From positions 62,001 through 126,000 of the forward strand of contig NZ_QFXK01000003.1 of NCBI RefSeq assembly GCF_003261635.1: a stretch of 64,000 nucleotides of DNA. Reading direction: 5' to 3'. This document shows positions 18,963 to 26,977 of this stretch, piece by piece. Both the position numbers and the translations under genes were made by a program. Below the pieces are notes generated by a model. It was not told the DNA's origin and did no database searches. It was given only the letters and a program-made list of their open reading frames with translations. This DNA comes from Kribbella monticola (GTDB taxonomy: Bacteria; Actinomycetota; Actinomycetes; Propionibacteriales; Kribbellaceae). Position 1 is the first letter of the stretch; every line of letters begins with the position of its first letter.

Positions 18963-19337
18963 CTACACCTGCCAGTCCGAGCTGGTATTCCTGTCGACCC
19001 ATCGCCCAGTCGAGATCGTGCGGTAGTACCCAGCCCCGTACCAGGTGGTCTTGCAGAAGATCTGGATGGCGATCGCGACTCGTGATCCGCTGGGCTGGTA
19101 GATCACGTTCACGTTCCGACTGCGCCCCTCCCACTTCGCAGGAGGGTTGTTACCCGGGACAACCTCGATCAACGCACCCGTGATTGTGCCCTGGTAGCGC
19201 CCATCGAGCATGCAGTTCCAGTCGTTGACCGTGATCGTCACGTTCTTCGTGTCCGCAGACGCCGGCTGGACAAGCCCGAACGTCGCTAGAGCTCCCACAG
19301 CCAGGGCACCTGTGATCCTCGCCAGATTCCGTCTCAT
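18963..19337 (-). CDS. Small secreted protein of unknown function
   Basis: A 124-residue protein from the ATG of MRRNLARITGALAVG. A signal peptide with probable cleavage after QPASA is clear. The mature part of about 90 residues is beta-rich with two Cys (NCMLD and IFCKT) that could form a disulfide. No known family is recognised. An ATG five codons upstream is less likely. Confidence 0.65.
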   Translation of the reverse strand: MRRNLARITGALAVGALATFGLVQPASADTKNVTITVNDWNCMLDGRYQGTITGALIEVVPGNNPPAKWEGRSRNVNVIYQPSGSRVAIAIQIFCKTTWYGAGYYRTISTGRWVDRNTSSDWQV

Positions 19338-19566
19338 CTCGCACTGTCCCATCTGTCAGCTCGGCGCATGCTCCAAGCGAGCCGAGATCTCGTCGACGAT
19401 TCGTCACGCCGATGGATTCCATGCGACCAGCCAGGTGCAGCGCCGTACACGACAAAAGTCGTAGCTGACCGGTCCCCGGTGTGGTGACCGTTAGTCGGTT
19501 CAGGTACTCCCGGACGGGAGCACCGTCGCTTACTCTGAGTATCGAGATGGGGGGTGGGGACTCCAG

Positions 19567-20765
19567 ATGACCGTTATCTCCGACGAGCCGTCGCCGAGAC
19601 CGCTCAGAATGTGGCACACCCGCAAGGAACAGACAACACGTCTTCTGGTGAGGCGCGCCGAGAGCTACCTACTGTTCACGCAAGGCATCTGGATCATCGT
19701 CACGAGCTTCCTCGACAAGGTGAACCCCACGGTCAGCTGGCTCTCCTCATCATCGCAATGATCCACTTCATCGCGGCCCGCGTTGCCTTTCGCTATGGCG
19801 GACCGTTCTTCAATGGTGGCGTTTGGATCTGGCTCTGGGTCGGCGCCGCCTTGCTCATCCCACTCGTCATGGCCGGGCTCGTTCCAATTGGCGAGTACGG
19901 GGCAAGCTCGGCGTGCTTCCAACTGTGTGGCTATCCGCTACCGCCAATCGTATTTCTTGCCTTCTACCCATGGCTCGGGCTTGCCTACGACCGTCTTCGC
20001 CCGGCAGCAAGCGCACTATTTGTAGTCGTGGTCGCTGCTATACCGATCGCAATAATGGTGGGAATCAATGGAGATCTGAACTCTGGAAACTGGCTGGGCT
20101 GGGCCAACGGAGCATCAGGATACGTGCTGGCCTATATAGGTGGGCTGATGTTCGGACGCATCACTCGGGATGCTGCAGATGCACAGGTTGGCGCACAACA
20201 AGAGGCGTATACCGAAATCTTCCGGACTCTGCATGACAACGTCCAGACCACGCTCGATGCAGTAAAGCTGCATTATCAACGTGGCGAAGACAGTGCAGTT
20301 GCCGCAAAGCTCCAAGCCCTCATATTAATCGTCAGCGCCGAGCGCGATCGACTCACTTTTGCGCAAAGAGAAGTGTCGCTGCCACATATAATTAGCCGAA
20401 ACCTCGCGCAGGTAGTAGATCTACTCGACAGGGTTGACATACGCAGAATGGGATCGATCTATGTCAGCCAGGAGCTGGGAATCTTCCTGAACGGAGCAAT
20501 CGGAGCATTGTTTCGAAACGTCATAGCACAAACCTCCGCCAGACATATGGAGGTCGATGCTCGAGTAATCAATGACGAGCTGCTCATCATGCAGGTCTGT
20601 GATGACGGCCCTGGGTTGGATGAGAGCATCCTTGATGATCCCTCGAAAAGCCTGCACGATCTTCGCGAGAGAGCTCGCCTGCGGGGTGGCGACCTCATTA
20701 GACGCCAGTCAAAGGAGTTCACAACCTGTATCGAGATATGGATCCCATTGTATGAAGACGAATAG
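19567..20765 (+). CDS. Sensor histidine kinase (NarL/DesK type) with an apparent one-base frameshift
   Basis: The N-terminal half reads from ATG 19567 (MTVISDEPSPRPLRMWHTRK, then ESYLLFTQGIWIIVTSFLDK, a membrane helix). It leaves frame near 19740, after NPTVSW, and ends at 19761. The continuation is one base out of phase: LLIIAMIHFIAARVAF, further membrane helices, then a HisKA_3-like box with LHDNVQTTLDAV (phospho-acceptor His) and an ATPase G-box CDDGPGLDES. Adding one base would join the two into about 399 residues. Without it, translation could restart at ATG 19758, lacking the first helix. The following gene is a response regulator, 12 bases on. Either a pseudogene or a sequence error. 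Confidence 0.7.
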
Positions 20766-20777
20766 GGCGCCCGGCCT

Positions 20778-21641
20778 ATGAAGGTCCTAATGGTCGAAGA
20801 CGAGATAGACATCGCGCATCTCAAGGCTGCAGAACTACTGAAGGCTGAGCCGAGTCTTGCAATTACACACGCCCACGACCCGCGTCAGGCAAGCAGATAC
20901 TTGCAGTCCGAGCAGTTTGATGTCGTCGTCACCGATCTCTCATTTCGAGACGAACGGAATCTTTACACTGAGCGCATCAAAGCTGGCAAAGTTTCATTGA
21001 CCAGTGATACCACCTTCTTATCGAGCGGGCTTCAGGTGATCTCGGATGCACGCAAGTATTCGCGCCGGCCTGGATTGAATCGAGGCTCTGGCCCTGTTCG
21101 TCCAGGTATCGTTGTCTGGACAATTATGGATGAAAATCGGACGCTCCAAGTGTTTTACGCACACGAAAAGCTCGGCGTCCGCAGCTTCTGCTCAAAATCT
21201 GCACCCGCCGTGCCGCGTACATCAGGATCGGAGACCGGAAGCCTGCTGGGAGCAATTCGGAAAGCATATGACAATCGGGCCTATGCAGATGCAATCATCC
21301 AGCCCTGCCTTCCGCTTGATCAGTCTATCCACGACACAATCTTTAAGGATCCAAAGTGGTACGGCGTCTGGCGAATGTTCGCCCTCGGTATCAGCAGGGA
21401 ACAGAATGTGATCAAGGGACTGGGCCTCAATGTGCAACGGATCAATGGCTATACCGGCGCCATGTACGACCAGATCAAGATTCTCCATAGTCTTTCGGAG
21501 CGGAATAATAGTGGGCCAGTTAGCGTCGTGTATAGCTACGCGCAAATGCACTGGGAGTTCTTCTTAGACCAGGTAGTCATGCGTCGATATCCACCCGATG
21601 GACACCCGTGGGCGAAACTTCAGGAGCCCTCAAATGATTAA
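20778..21641 (+). CDS. Response regulator with divergent LuxR-like output domain
   Basis: A 287-residue protein. The receiver domain is clear: MKVLMVEDEIDIAHLK (acidic pair) and VVVTDLSF with the likely phospho-acceptor Asp. The C-terminal part is unusual; ALGISREQNVIKGLGLNVQRINGYTGA resembles a LuxR/NarL helix-turn-helix (GLSNKEIA...LGLSERTVKN) but lacks several consensus residues. About 100 residues in the middle have no counterpart I recognise. Cognate partner of the kinase before it. Confidence 0.65.
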   Translation: MKVLMVEDEIDIAHLKAAELLKAEPSLAITHAHDPRQASRYLQSEQFDVVVTDLSFRDERNLYTERIKAGKVSLTSDTTFLSSGLQVISDARKYSRRPGLNRGSGPVRPGIVVWTIMDENRTLQVFYAHEKLGVRSFCSKSAPAVPRTSGSETGSLLGAIRKAYDNRAYADAIIQPCLPLDQSIHDTIFKDPKWYGVWRMFALGISREQNVIKGLGLNVQRINGYTGAMYDQIKILHSLSERNNSGPVSVVYSYAQMHWEFFLDQVVMRRYPPDGHPWAKLQEPSND

Positions 21642-22104
21642 CGATATCGACCAACGTCTGCCCGATCAGTATCGCGTTCGGCGTGCGGAACAGCGAGCTG
21701 CGGCGAAGCGCCGTACTACCACCTCGATAATAGTGATTGTTGCCATCTCCAGCTTGGCGACTGCCTTATTCTGGCAGGTGATCAATCGTCAGCCATATGA
21801 GGTTGCCGGCATTGTGCGCTGCCTATCTGGTGCACCGGTCCAGGGAATCTACGTGAAAGAAGGCCGCGACATCGGCTCATTTGCAGATCCCGAGCGGGAT
21901 CCCGCGGACCCGTCAGTTGCGCGCTTCAGTTCTGTAATTCGGGGCGGTCAACTGTGGGGGGTCAATATCGGATGCGGACCATTAAACCTGAAGGACTGGA
22001 CACAGAAACCTAGATCTAGCTACGAGCGTTATGGCTACCACGAGTTTGCATGTCACGATGATCCTGCCGACAGCTTGTACGGCAGCTGCACCACCTTGAA
22101 ATAG
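21634..22104 (+). CDS. Membrane-anchored protein of unknown function
   Basis: A 156-residue protein from ATG 21634 (MINDIDQRLPDQYRV). AGGAG lies 8 bases upstream and the gene overlaps the response regulator's end by 8 bases, so it is probably co-expressed. One transmembrane helix (TTTSIIVIVAISSLATALFW) near residue 30 is followed by an exported domain with four Cys (VRCLSG, IGCGP, FACHD, GSCTT), probably two disulfides. It may be the sensor partner or target of the two-component system. No family recognised. Confidence 0.6.
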   Translation: MINDIDQRLPDQYRVRRAEQRAAAKRRTTTSIIVIVAISSLATALFWQVINRQPYEVAGIVRCLSGAPVQGIYVKEGRDIGSFADPERDPADPSVARFSSVIRGGQLWGVNIGCGPLNLKDWTQKPRSSYERYGYHEFACHDDPADSLYGSCTTLK

Positions 22105-22106
22105 GG

Positions 22107-22709
22107 CTACTCCCTCCGGCCTTCCACAGCTGCTCTCATACGCGTATATACAGCATCAAGGAGTGGCTCGAAATCGCCAACACGCAGATTCGATGAAACA
22201 TAAGCGCGTGCATCATTGTCGTCAGCTAAGATTGCAAGGAAGTCCCGGTACTGTCTCAGCACGGCGGCGGAGCTGTCTACTTCCAATGCCAATATCCAGG
22301 TATGCATCTCGAAATCTGGATCGAGCGGCCCCGACGTAAGATCGACGTCAGTCATACGGATTCGCGAATCTTCCATCCGATGCAGAACATAATTCTGTTT
22401 AGCTGCGAGAAATTCCGCGGCGAACACCCTGTGTCCATCTCGCGGGCTACGGAACAAATGTCGTGCAGCAGCACTCACATGACTCAAACTGAAGCTGCGC
22501 ATTGGCTCATCGTATATACCTTCAGGCGTTTCAACGTAAGGATTGTTGTTGCACTCATCCCTACGCGCTCGCGTGACTTGATCCAGGTCCCAGCCACTCG
22601 CATACACATTCGCCATGTACGGAAGCTGGTACCCAAACGGACCGAACTTCTCGCGGTCTTCCCAGTTCGGTTCATTCTCAAATGGTGGCATATGCTCGTG
22701 GCGACGCAT
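22107..22709 (-). CDS. Hypothetical protein
   Basis: A 200-residue cytoplasmic protein, tail to tail with the previous gene (2 bases apart). It is rich in Arg, Asp and aromatic residues, with predicted helices and no membrane segment. No family is recognised. The first Met is at 22709; MPPFENEPNW six codons later is an alternative start. Confidence 0.5.
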   Translation of the reverse strand: MRRHEHMPPFENEPNWEDREKFGPFGYQLPYMANVYASGWDLDQVTRARRDECNNNPYVETPEGIYDEPMRSFSLSHVSAAARHLFRSPRDGHRVFAAEFLAAKQNYVLHRMEDSRIRMTDVDLTSGPLDPDFEMHTWILALEVDSSAAVLRQYRDFLAILADDNDARAYVSSNLRVGDFEPLLDAVYTRMRAAVEGRRE

Positions 22710-22765
22710 TCTGCAATCAATATTAACGCATCCGTGTCCAGACTAAAAGCGTGAGCACAAAGAGC

Positions 22766-22799
22766 TGAGCCGCTATTCAGCGACTCACCTCTCGAGGTC
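22766..22799. repeat. 34-base hairpin repeat, copy 1
   Basis: TGAGCCGC-TATTCA-GCGACTCA followed by CTCGAGGTC. The core GAGxCGC/GCGxCTC folds into a short hairpin. A second copy at 26613-26646 matches in 30 of 34 bases. Both are intergenic. Confidence 0.55.
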
Positions 22800-22901
22800 T
22801 CTCTAAGCTATGCATCCTGCCGTACGCAATGTCCGTTGAACCGAACGAGCCGAAAACCCAGCCCGACACGCTTTCCAGCATGACGAACTACGGCTGCCGT
22901 G

Positions 22902-23684
22902 CTAGTTGATGTCCATAACATCATCCAGCACTGCGCGCGAGGTTCGCCCCGAGCCGTCGCTATCAACGACCCCGACGCTAAAGGCAATCATTGCGTCAGC
23001 CAGGAGGCTCGCATTCTCCCATCGGCAGGCCGACATTTCCTCGGGCTGGATCCGCGATCGCAGCAAGAACCCATCGAGCATCGCGCTGAGGGCCAAGCCG
23101 ACTCGCTCGACTGTCCAGCCTGGCCGCAGCCTGACGTCATGGGCCTCGAGAACCGTGGTGTAGCCGTGGTACCAGTTCGCGAGATCGAGACGAATCTGGC
23201 CCAGAACTGCCTCCCCTAGTTCGGGATGCTGGTCGAGGATCGGTCCGATATGCATCAACAGAAACGACCTTGGGTGAGCCAGCAGCGTTGCGAGCATGCC
23301 GTCCAGCATCGGGATGGCGAAGTCGGTGAACCCGCCGGCGCGGCCGAGCGTGACGAGCTGGGCGGCGTACAAGGTGCCTGGGTTAGATCCTGGGTCGTCG
23401 CGGTACAGCATGGTATGGATGACCGCGTCTCGGACGAACTGATCCTTGTGCTGCCAGCGGTTGTGAAACGCCTTCTTGCTTGGACCGTCGCCACCGTCCT
23501 GCGCTATCCGGATCACGTCGTCTACCCGTAGCCACTCCAGCGCTGCGGGAAAATCCAGGTGGCGGAGCCGCGGCGGTCTGTCGTCCTGCGATCCCACGAA
23601 CATGGCGTCGATTAGCTGAGCGGCCGCGTCGAGGAACCGGCTGGCCGTGATGTCGTGTCGGCTCGGAGCAGGACGTGGATTCAT
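22902..23684 (-). CDS. TetR-like transcriptional regulator
   Basis: A 260-residue protein. The first 80 residues have TetR features: FLDAAAQLIDAMF, LRVDDVIRIAQ, and the recognition helix region KKAFHNRWQHKDQFVRDAV, although the spacing before it is longer than usual. The rest is all-helical, as in TetR ligand domains. It is divergent from the cutinase-RCC1 gene 346 bases away, which it might control. Confidence 0.65.
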   Translation of the reverse strand: MNPRPAPSRHDITASRFLDAAAQLIDAMFVGSQDDRPPRLRHLDFPAALEWLRVDDVIRIAQDGGDGPSKKAFHNRWQHKDQFVRDAVIHTMLYRDDPGSNPGTLYAAQLVTLGRAGGFTDFAIPMLDGMLATLLAHPRSFLLMHIGPILDQHPELGEAVLGQIRLDLANWYHGYTTVLEAHDVRLRPGWTVERVGLALSAMLDGFLLRSRIQPEEMSACRWENASLLADAMIAFSVGVVDSDGSGRTSRAVLDDVMDIN

Positions 23685-24030
23685 GACGCGCCTCCGTAGG
23701 TAGGACAGACCACCGACCTCGAATCCGCGTAGAGGGCACCATTCGACTCCCTACAATCGTTGACCCGCCCGGTGCATCCCTCGATCCTCTAAGTAGCTCA
23801 TCGTGCGTCACTCCAGGGGGAGGACGCCAGAGCGCTCAGGGTCAACTGAGCGTCACGGGTGAGGGCTGGACCGAAGGATCAGGTGGCGTGTGGCGGCCTT
23901 CGCCATGCGGGGATGAACGCAACGATCACCAGGAAGTTGCGGCCAGAGTTCTGCGATGCGGAGCAAGTGCCGTTGGTAGTGGGGCGCGTTGGGCGCCTTG
24001 TCCGGCGTAGTCACAGGGGGAGAGTTACGA
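23685..24030. other. Intergenic region between divergent regulator and cutinase-RCC1 gene
   Basis: No gene seen. It must hold the promoters of both neighbours. The strong ribosome site GGGGGAGAG precedes the ATG at 24031. I see no clear long palindrome. Confidence 0.4.
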
Positions 24031-26322
24031 ATGACACGAAAGACCCGACGCTGGAACGCGCGGCGGCGACGCACAACGGGGCTGCTATCAGTGGTGTTGC
24101 TGGTGCTCACGGGCATCGCGACGCTTGGGCTCAATGAGCCGGCCACCGCAGCTGCCTACCGGGGGCCTGTCGTTGAAGGGCCGAAGTGCCCGGATGTGAT
24201 GGTGATCGCTGCACGTGGTTCCGGCGAACTGCCGCAAAGTGACTGGACGAACCAGGATGCCTACCGCGACCCGTCGATCTACTTCGGCGCAGGTCAGGCT
24301 AACTACGACGTCTACCAACGCCTGTGGAGTGCGGCACCTCATTTGCAGTTCGGCCTCGATTCGGTTAAATACGAAGCTGCGGGTATTGGGGATGCCTTCA
24401 CTGCGATCAGCAATTTCAAGAAGAGCGTCGCCACGGGTGCACAGGTCATCCTCGACGACATCGCTTATACGGAGCGAAACTGTGGCGGTGGTGTGAAGTA
24501 CGTATTCACTGGCTACTCCCAGGGTGCCTGGGTGGTGCATCAGGCCCTCTGGGCACTCTCCAAGCAGAACAAGGTTTTCGGCAAGGTCATTGGAGTCGCT
24601 CTATTCGGCGACCCGCAGTTCGTGCCGTTGCAGGACATCGTACGGGTCGACAAGCTACTGCTGACCAGCCGAGGCGCTGCCGCAGTCACTCTGGCAGATC
24701 CGGGCAGCACCAATGTGCCCAAGAGCGTCAGGCCTGTGACAGGAAGTTACTGCTTCTTGTCCGACCCCGTGTGTCAGACCAACAGTGTCAACCTGAAAAC
24801 GTGGGTGCCAGTCTGCATCGCTGATACATCCGCCACGAGTTTCTGCCCGCATTATCGATACAAGGTGGACGGCTACACGGCGAAAGCGGCACAGTTCCTG
24901 ACGCCGAACCTGCCGGCCGCTTCCGTATGGCCCAAACTGGTCCATACCAGGCCGCCGTCTGGCGCGGTCGGCACGCCGTACTCCTGGACGGCAACCGTGA
25001 AGCCGACCGCTCGGGTCGAGTACAAGTGGTACGCCGTGGATCCCGAGCATCTACCGCCCGGGCTTACGGTCACTAAAGATCCGACCCACAGCTCCATCGG
25101 TGTCCTGTCCGGAACACCGAAAGCGGCTGGCACGTACACCTTCCGCATTCAGAGCCGCCAGTTCTATCAAGGCAACGACACCGAGCGAGTGGCCACTGCA
25201 ACGGTCTCGGTGACCATCAAGCCCGGCTCGACCCCGCCGCCCCCTCCGTCCAGCTGCACGACAACCTGCACAGCCTGGGCTTGGGGCATGGGCTTCTCCG
25301 GGCAGTTAGGTAACGGAACCACCCTGCCGACCGACGGCAGCGGCCTGCCTCTACAGGTAGCGAACCTGGGTGGAGTCACTGCGGTAGCCGGTGGCTATGC
25401 AAGCGGATACGCGATACGGACCGATGGCACGGCATGGGCCTGGGGAGAGGGCTACTTCGGAAAGCTGGGCAACGGAAGCACCTCTGACAGCAATGTGCCG
25501 GTGCAGGTATCGAACCTGACCGGGATCACCGCCATCGCCGCCGGCGGCGACTCGGGGTACGCGCTGCGGAACGACGGCACGGTGTGGGCCTGGGGGAACG
25601 GCTACGTTGGGTCGCTGGGTAATGGAAGCACCGCTGACAGCAGTGTGCCGGTGCAGGTGTCCGGCCTGACGGGAGTCACAGCCATCGCCGGTGGCGAGGC
25701 AAGCGGGTATGCGCTGCGGAATGACGACACGGTTTGGGCCTGGGGCTACAACGCGCAGGGCCAACTTGGCGACGGGACTGCCATCAACAGCACGACACCG
25801 GTGCAGGTGTCTGGGCTGACAGGAGTTACTGCCATCGCCAGCGGCAGCATGTCCGGAACCGGATACGCCGTGCGAGACAACGGCACGGTGTGGGCTTGGG
25901 GCGGTGGCTATAACGGGCAGTTGGGTGAGAGCAGCGTAGTTAACAGCACTGTCCCAGTACAAGTTGCTGGCCTGACGGGAGTCACGGCCGTCGCTATTGG
26001 CGAATCAACCGGATATGCGGTAAGGAACGACGGCACGGTCTGGGCCTGGGGAAACGGATCCCTCGGGAGGCTGGGCAATGGAAGCACCACTGACAGCAGT
26101 GTGCCGGTGCAAGTAGCTGGCCTGACGGGAGTCACAGCCATCGCTGGTGGTCAGGCGACCGGGTACGCGCTGCGGAATGACGGAAGAGTGTGGATGTGGG
26201 GCAACGGCTACTACGGGAACCCCAGTTACGCGGAAGCTGACGTGCCGGTGCAAGTGCCGAATCTGGCTGGTGTGACCACAATCGGTGCCGGCGCATACAG
26301 CGCATATGCGGCCGCGCCGTAA
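24031..26322 (+). CDS. Secreted cutinase fused to an Ig-like domain and RCC1 repeats
   Basis: A 763-residue exported protein from ATG 24031. Signal peptide: a long Arg-rich N-terminus, then LLSVVLLVLTGIATLGL. A cutinase/serine esterase domain of about 250 residues has CPDVMVIAARGSGE, the nucleophile elbow GYSQGAWV, DPVCQ (acid) and FCPHYRYK (His). Next is a putative-Ig (He_PIG-like) domain, LPPGLTV ... GVLSGTPKAAGTYTF. A short Pro linker leads to seven RCC1-type repeats with units like TVWAWG.G..GQLGNGS and VPVQVSGLTGVTAIAGG, enough for one seven-bladed propeller. The propeller probably binds a polymer or surface while the cutinase hydrolyses esters such as cutin or lipids. Confidence 0.88.
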   Translation: MTRKTRRWNARRRRTTGLLSVVLLVLTGIATLGLNEPATAAAYRGPVVEGPKCPDVMVIAARGSGELPQSDWTNQDAYRDPSIYFGAGQANYDVYQRLWSAAPHLQFGLDSVKYEAAGIGDAFTAISNFKKSVATGAQVILDDIAYTERNCGGGVKYVFTGYSQGAWVVHQALWALSKQNKVFGKVIGVALFGDPQFVPLQDIVRVDKLLLTSRGAAAVTLADPGSTNVPKSVRPVTGSYCFLSDPVCQTNSVNLKTWVPVCIADTSATSFCPHYRYKVDGYTAKAAQFLTPNLPAASVWPKLVHTRPPSGAVGTPYSWTATVKPTARVEYKWYAVDPEHLPPGLTVTKDPTHSSIGVLSGTPKAAGTYTFRIQSRQFYQGNDTERVATATVSVTIKPGSTPPPPPSSCTTTCTAWAWGMGFSGQLGNGTTLPTDGSGLPLQVANLGGVTAVAGGYASGYAIRTDGTAWAWGEGYFGKLGNGSTSDSNVPVQVSNLTGITAIAAGGDSGYALRNDGTVWAWGNGYVGSLGNGSTADSSVPVQVSGLTGVTAIAGGEASGYALRNDDTVWAWGYNAQGQLGDGTAINSTTPVQVSGLTGVTAIASGSMSGTGYAVRDNGTVWAWGGGYNGQLGESSVVNSTVPVQVAGLTGVTAVAIGESTGYAVRNDGTVWAWGNGSLGRLGNGSTTDSSVPVQVAGLTGVTAIAGGQATGYALRNDGRVWMWGNGYYGNPSYAEADVPVQVPNLAGVTTIGAGAYSAYAAAP

Positions 26323-26377
26323 GGACGGTAGATACCTAGCCTCCGGCCCTGGCGATGATCTTTGGTACTCCTCGACA

Positions 26378-26406
26378 GGGGCTGGGGGCTGGGGGCTGGG
26401 GGCTGG
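26378..26406 (+). repeat. GGGGGCT heptamer tract, potential G-quadruplex
   Basis: Four runs of four to five G separated by CT: GGGG-CT-GGGGG-CT-GGGGG-CT-GGGGG-CT-GG. This fits the canonical intramolecular quadruplex pattern with 2-base loops. It starts 56 bases after the cutinase-RCC1 stop. Confidence 0.7.
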
Positions 26407-26612
26407 CGAACCCGACTGTAACCGCGACGTTGAACAAGACGCCAGAGTTCTTCCTCACCGGCAGATTCGACATCAAACCCAGCAGCCCACCCCACGCCAG
26501 TCGTCGCGACTCCCCCACGCGGACCGAGACGCGATTCGGCCCAATCAGGCCGCCGCGTGATTTGGCGGTCAACTCCGAATAGCCGCCATGCATGACCCAG
26601 ACACGAAAAAAT

Positions 26613-26646
26613 GAGCCGCCATTCGGCGACTCAATTCTCGAGGTCA
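26613..26646. repeat. 34-base hairpin repeat, copy 2
   Basis: TGAGCCGC-CATTCG-GCGACTCA followed by CTCGAGGTC; 30 of 34 bases match the copy at 22766-22799. The base changes in the loop (T to C, A to G) keep the loop size and hairpin. Confidence 0.55.
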
Positions 26647-26977
26647 GTGTGGACCGATCGGTATTGTGATTAAAACATCATTGCTTGCAAAGACAGCGCT
26701 CGTCACGCTTTACTTGATAGGGCAGGACAGCTGATCTCGCAAAAGAAGCTGTCCTGTCGATACCATGATTTCGCCTCGGTTTGGAGACATTGCCATTTAA
26801 TACCATGCGCATCACACGTGTCAAGAACCGTGATGTCCGTGAGCGGCAATAGCCCCTCCTCACCGAGCGCCTCATGAGCACATAGCAAACGTAGCTCACG
26901 AAAGGAGGGTAAATGAAACAGAATTATCAACCGCGTCACCGCTTTCAGGCGGCCATACGCGACACGAACGGGTGTAG

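Larger units (their letters stand above)
26323..26912. other. Intergenic region with G-rich tract and hairpin repeat
   Basis: About 590 bases with no gene I can support. It holds a G-rich heptamer tract (26378-26406), the second copy of a 34-base hairpin repeat (26613-26646), and an AT-rich stretch from 26660 to 26930 that ends in a perfect ribosome site. Open frames on the minus strand (26336-26593, 26703-27032) lack convincing starts or homology. Confidence 0.4.

Noticed and set aside
26336..26593. A minus-strand gene of 85 codons
   Set aside because: It runs across the G-rich repeat, giving a PQPPAPSP low-complexity stretch, and has no ribosome site or recognised family.
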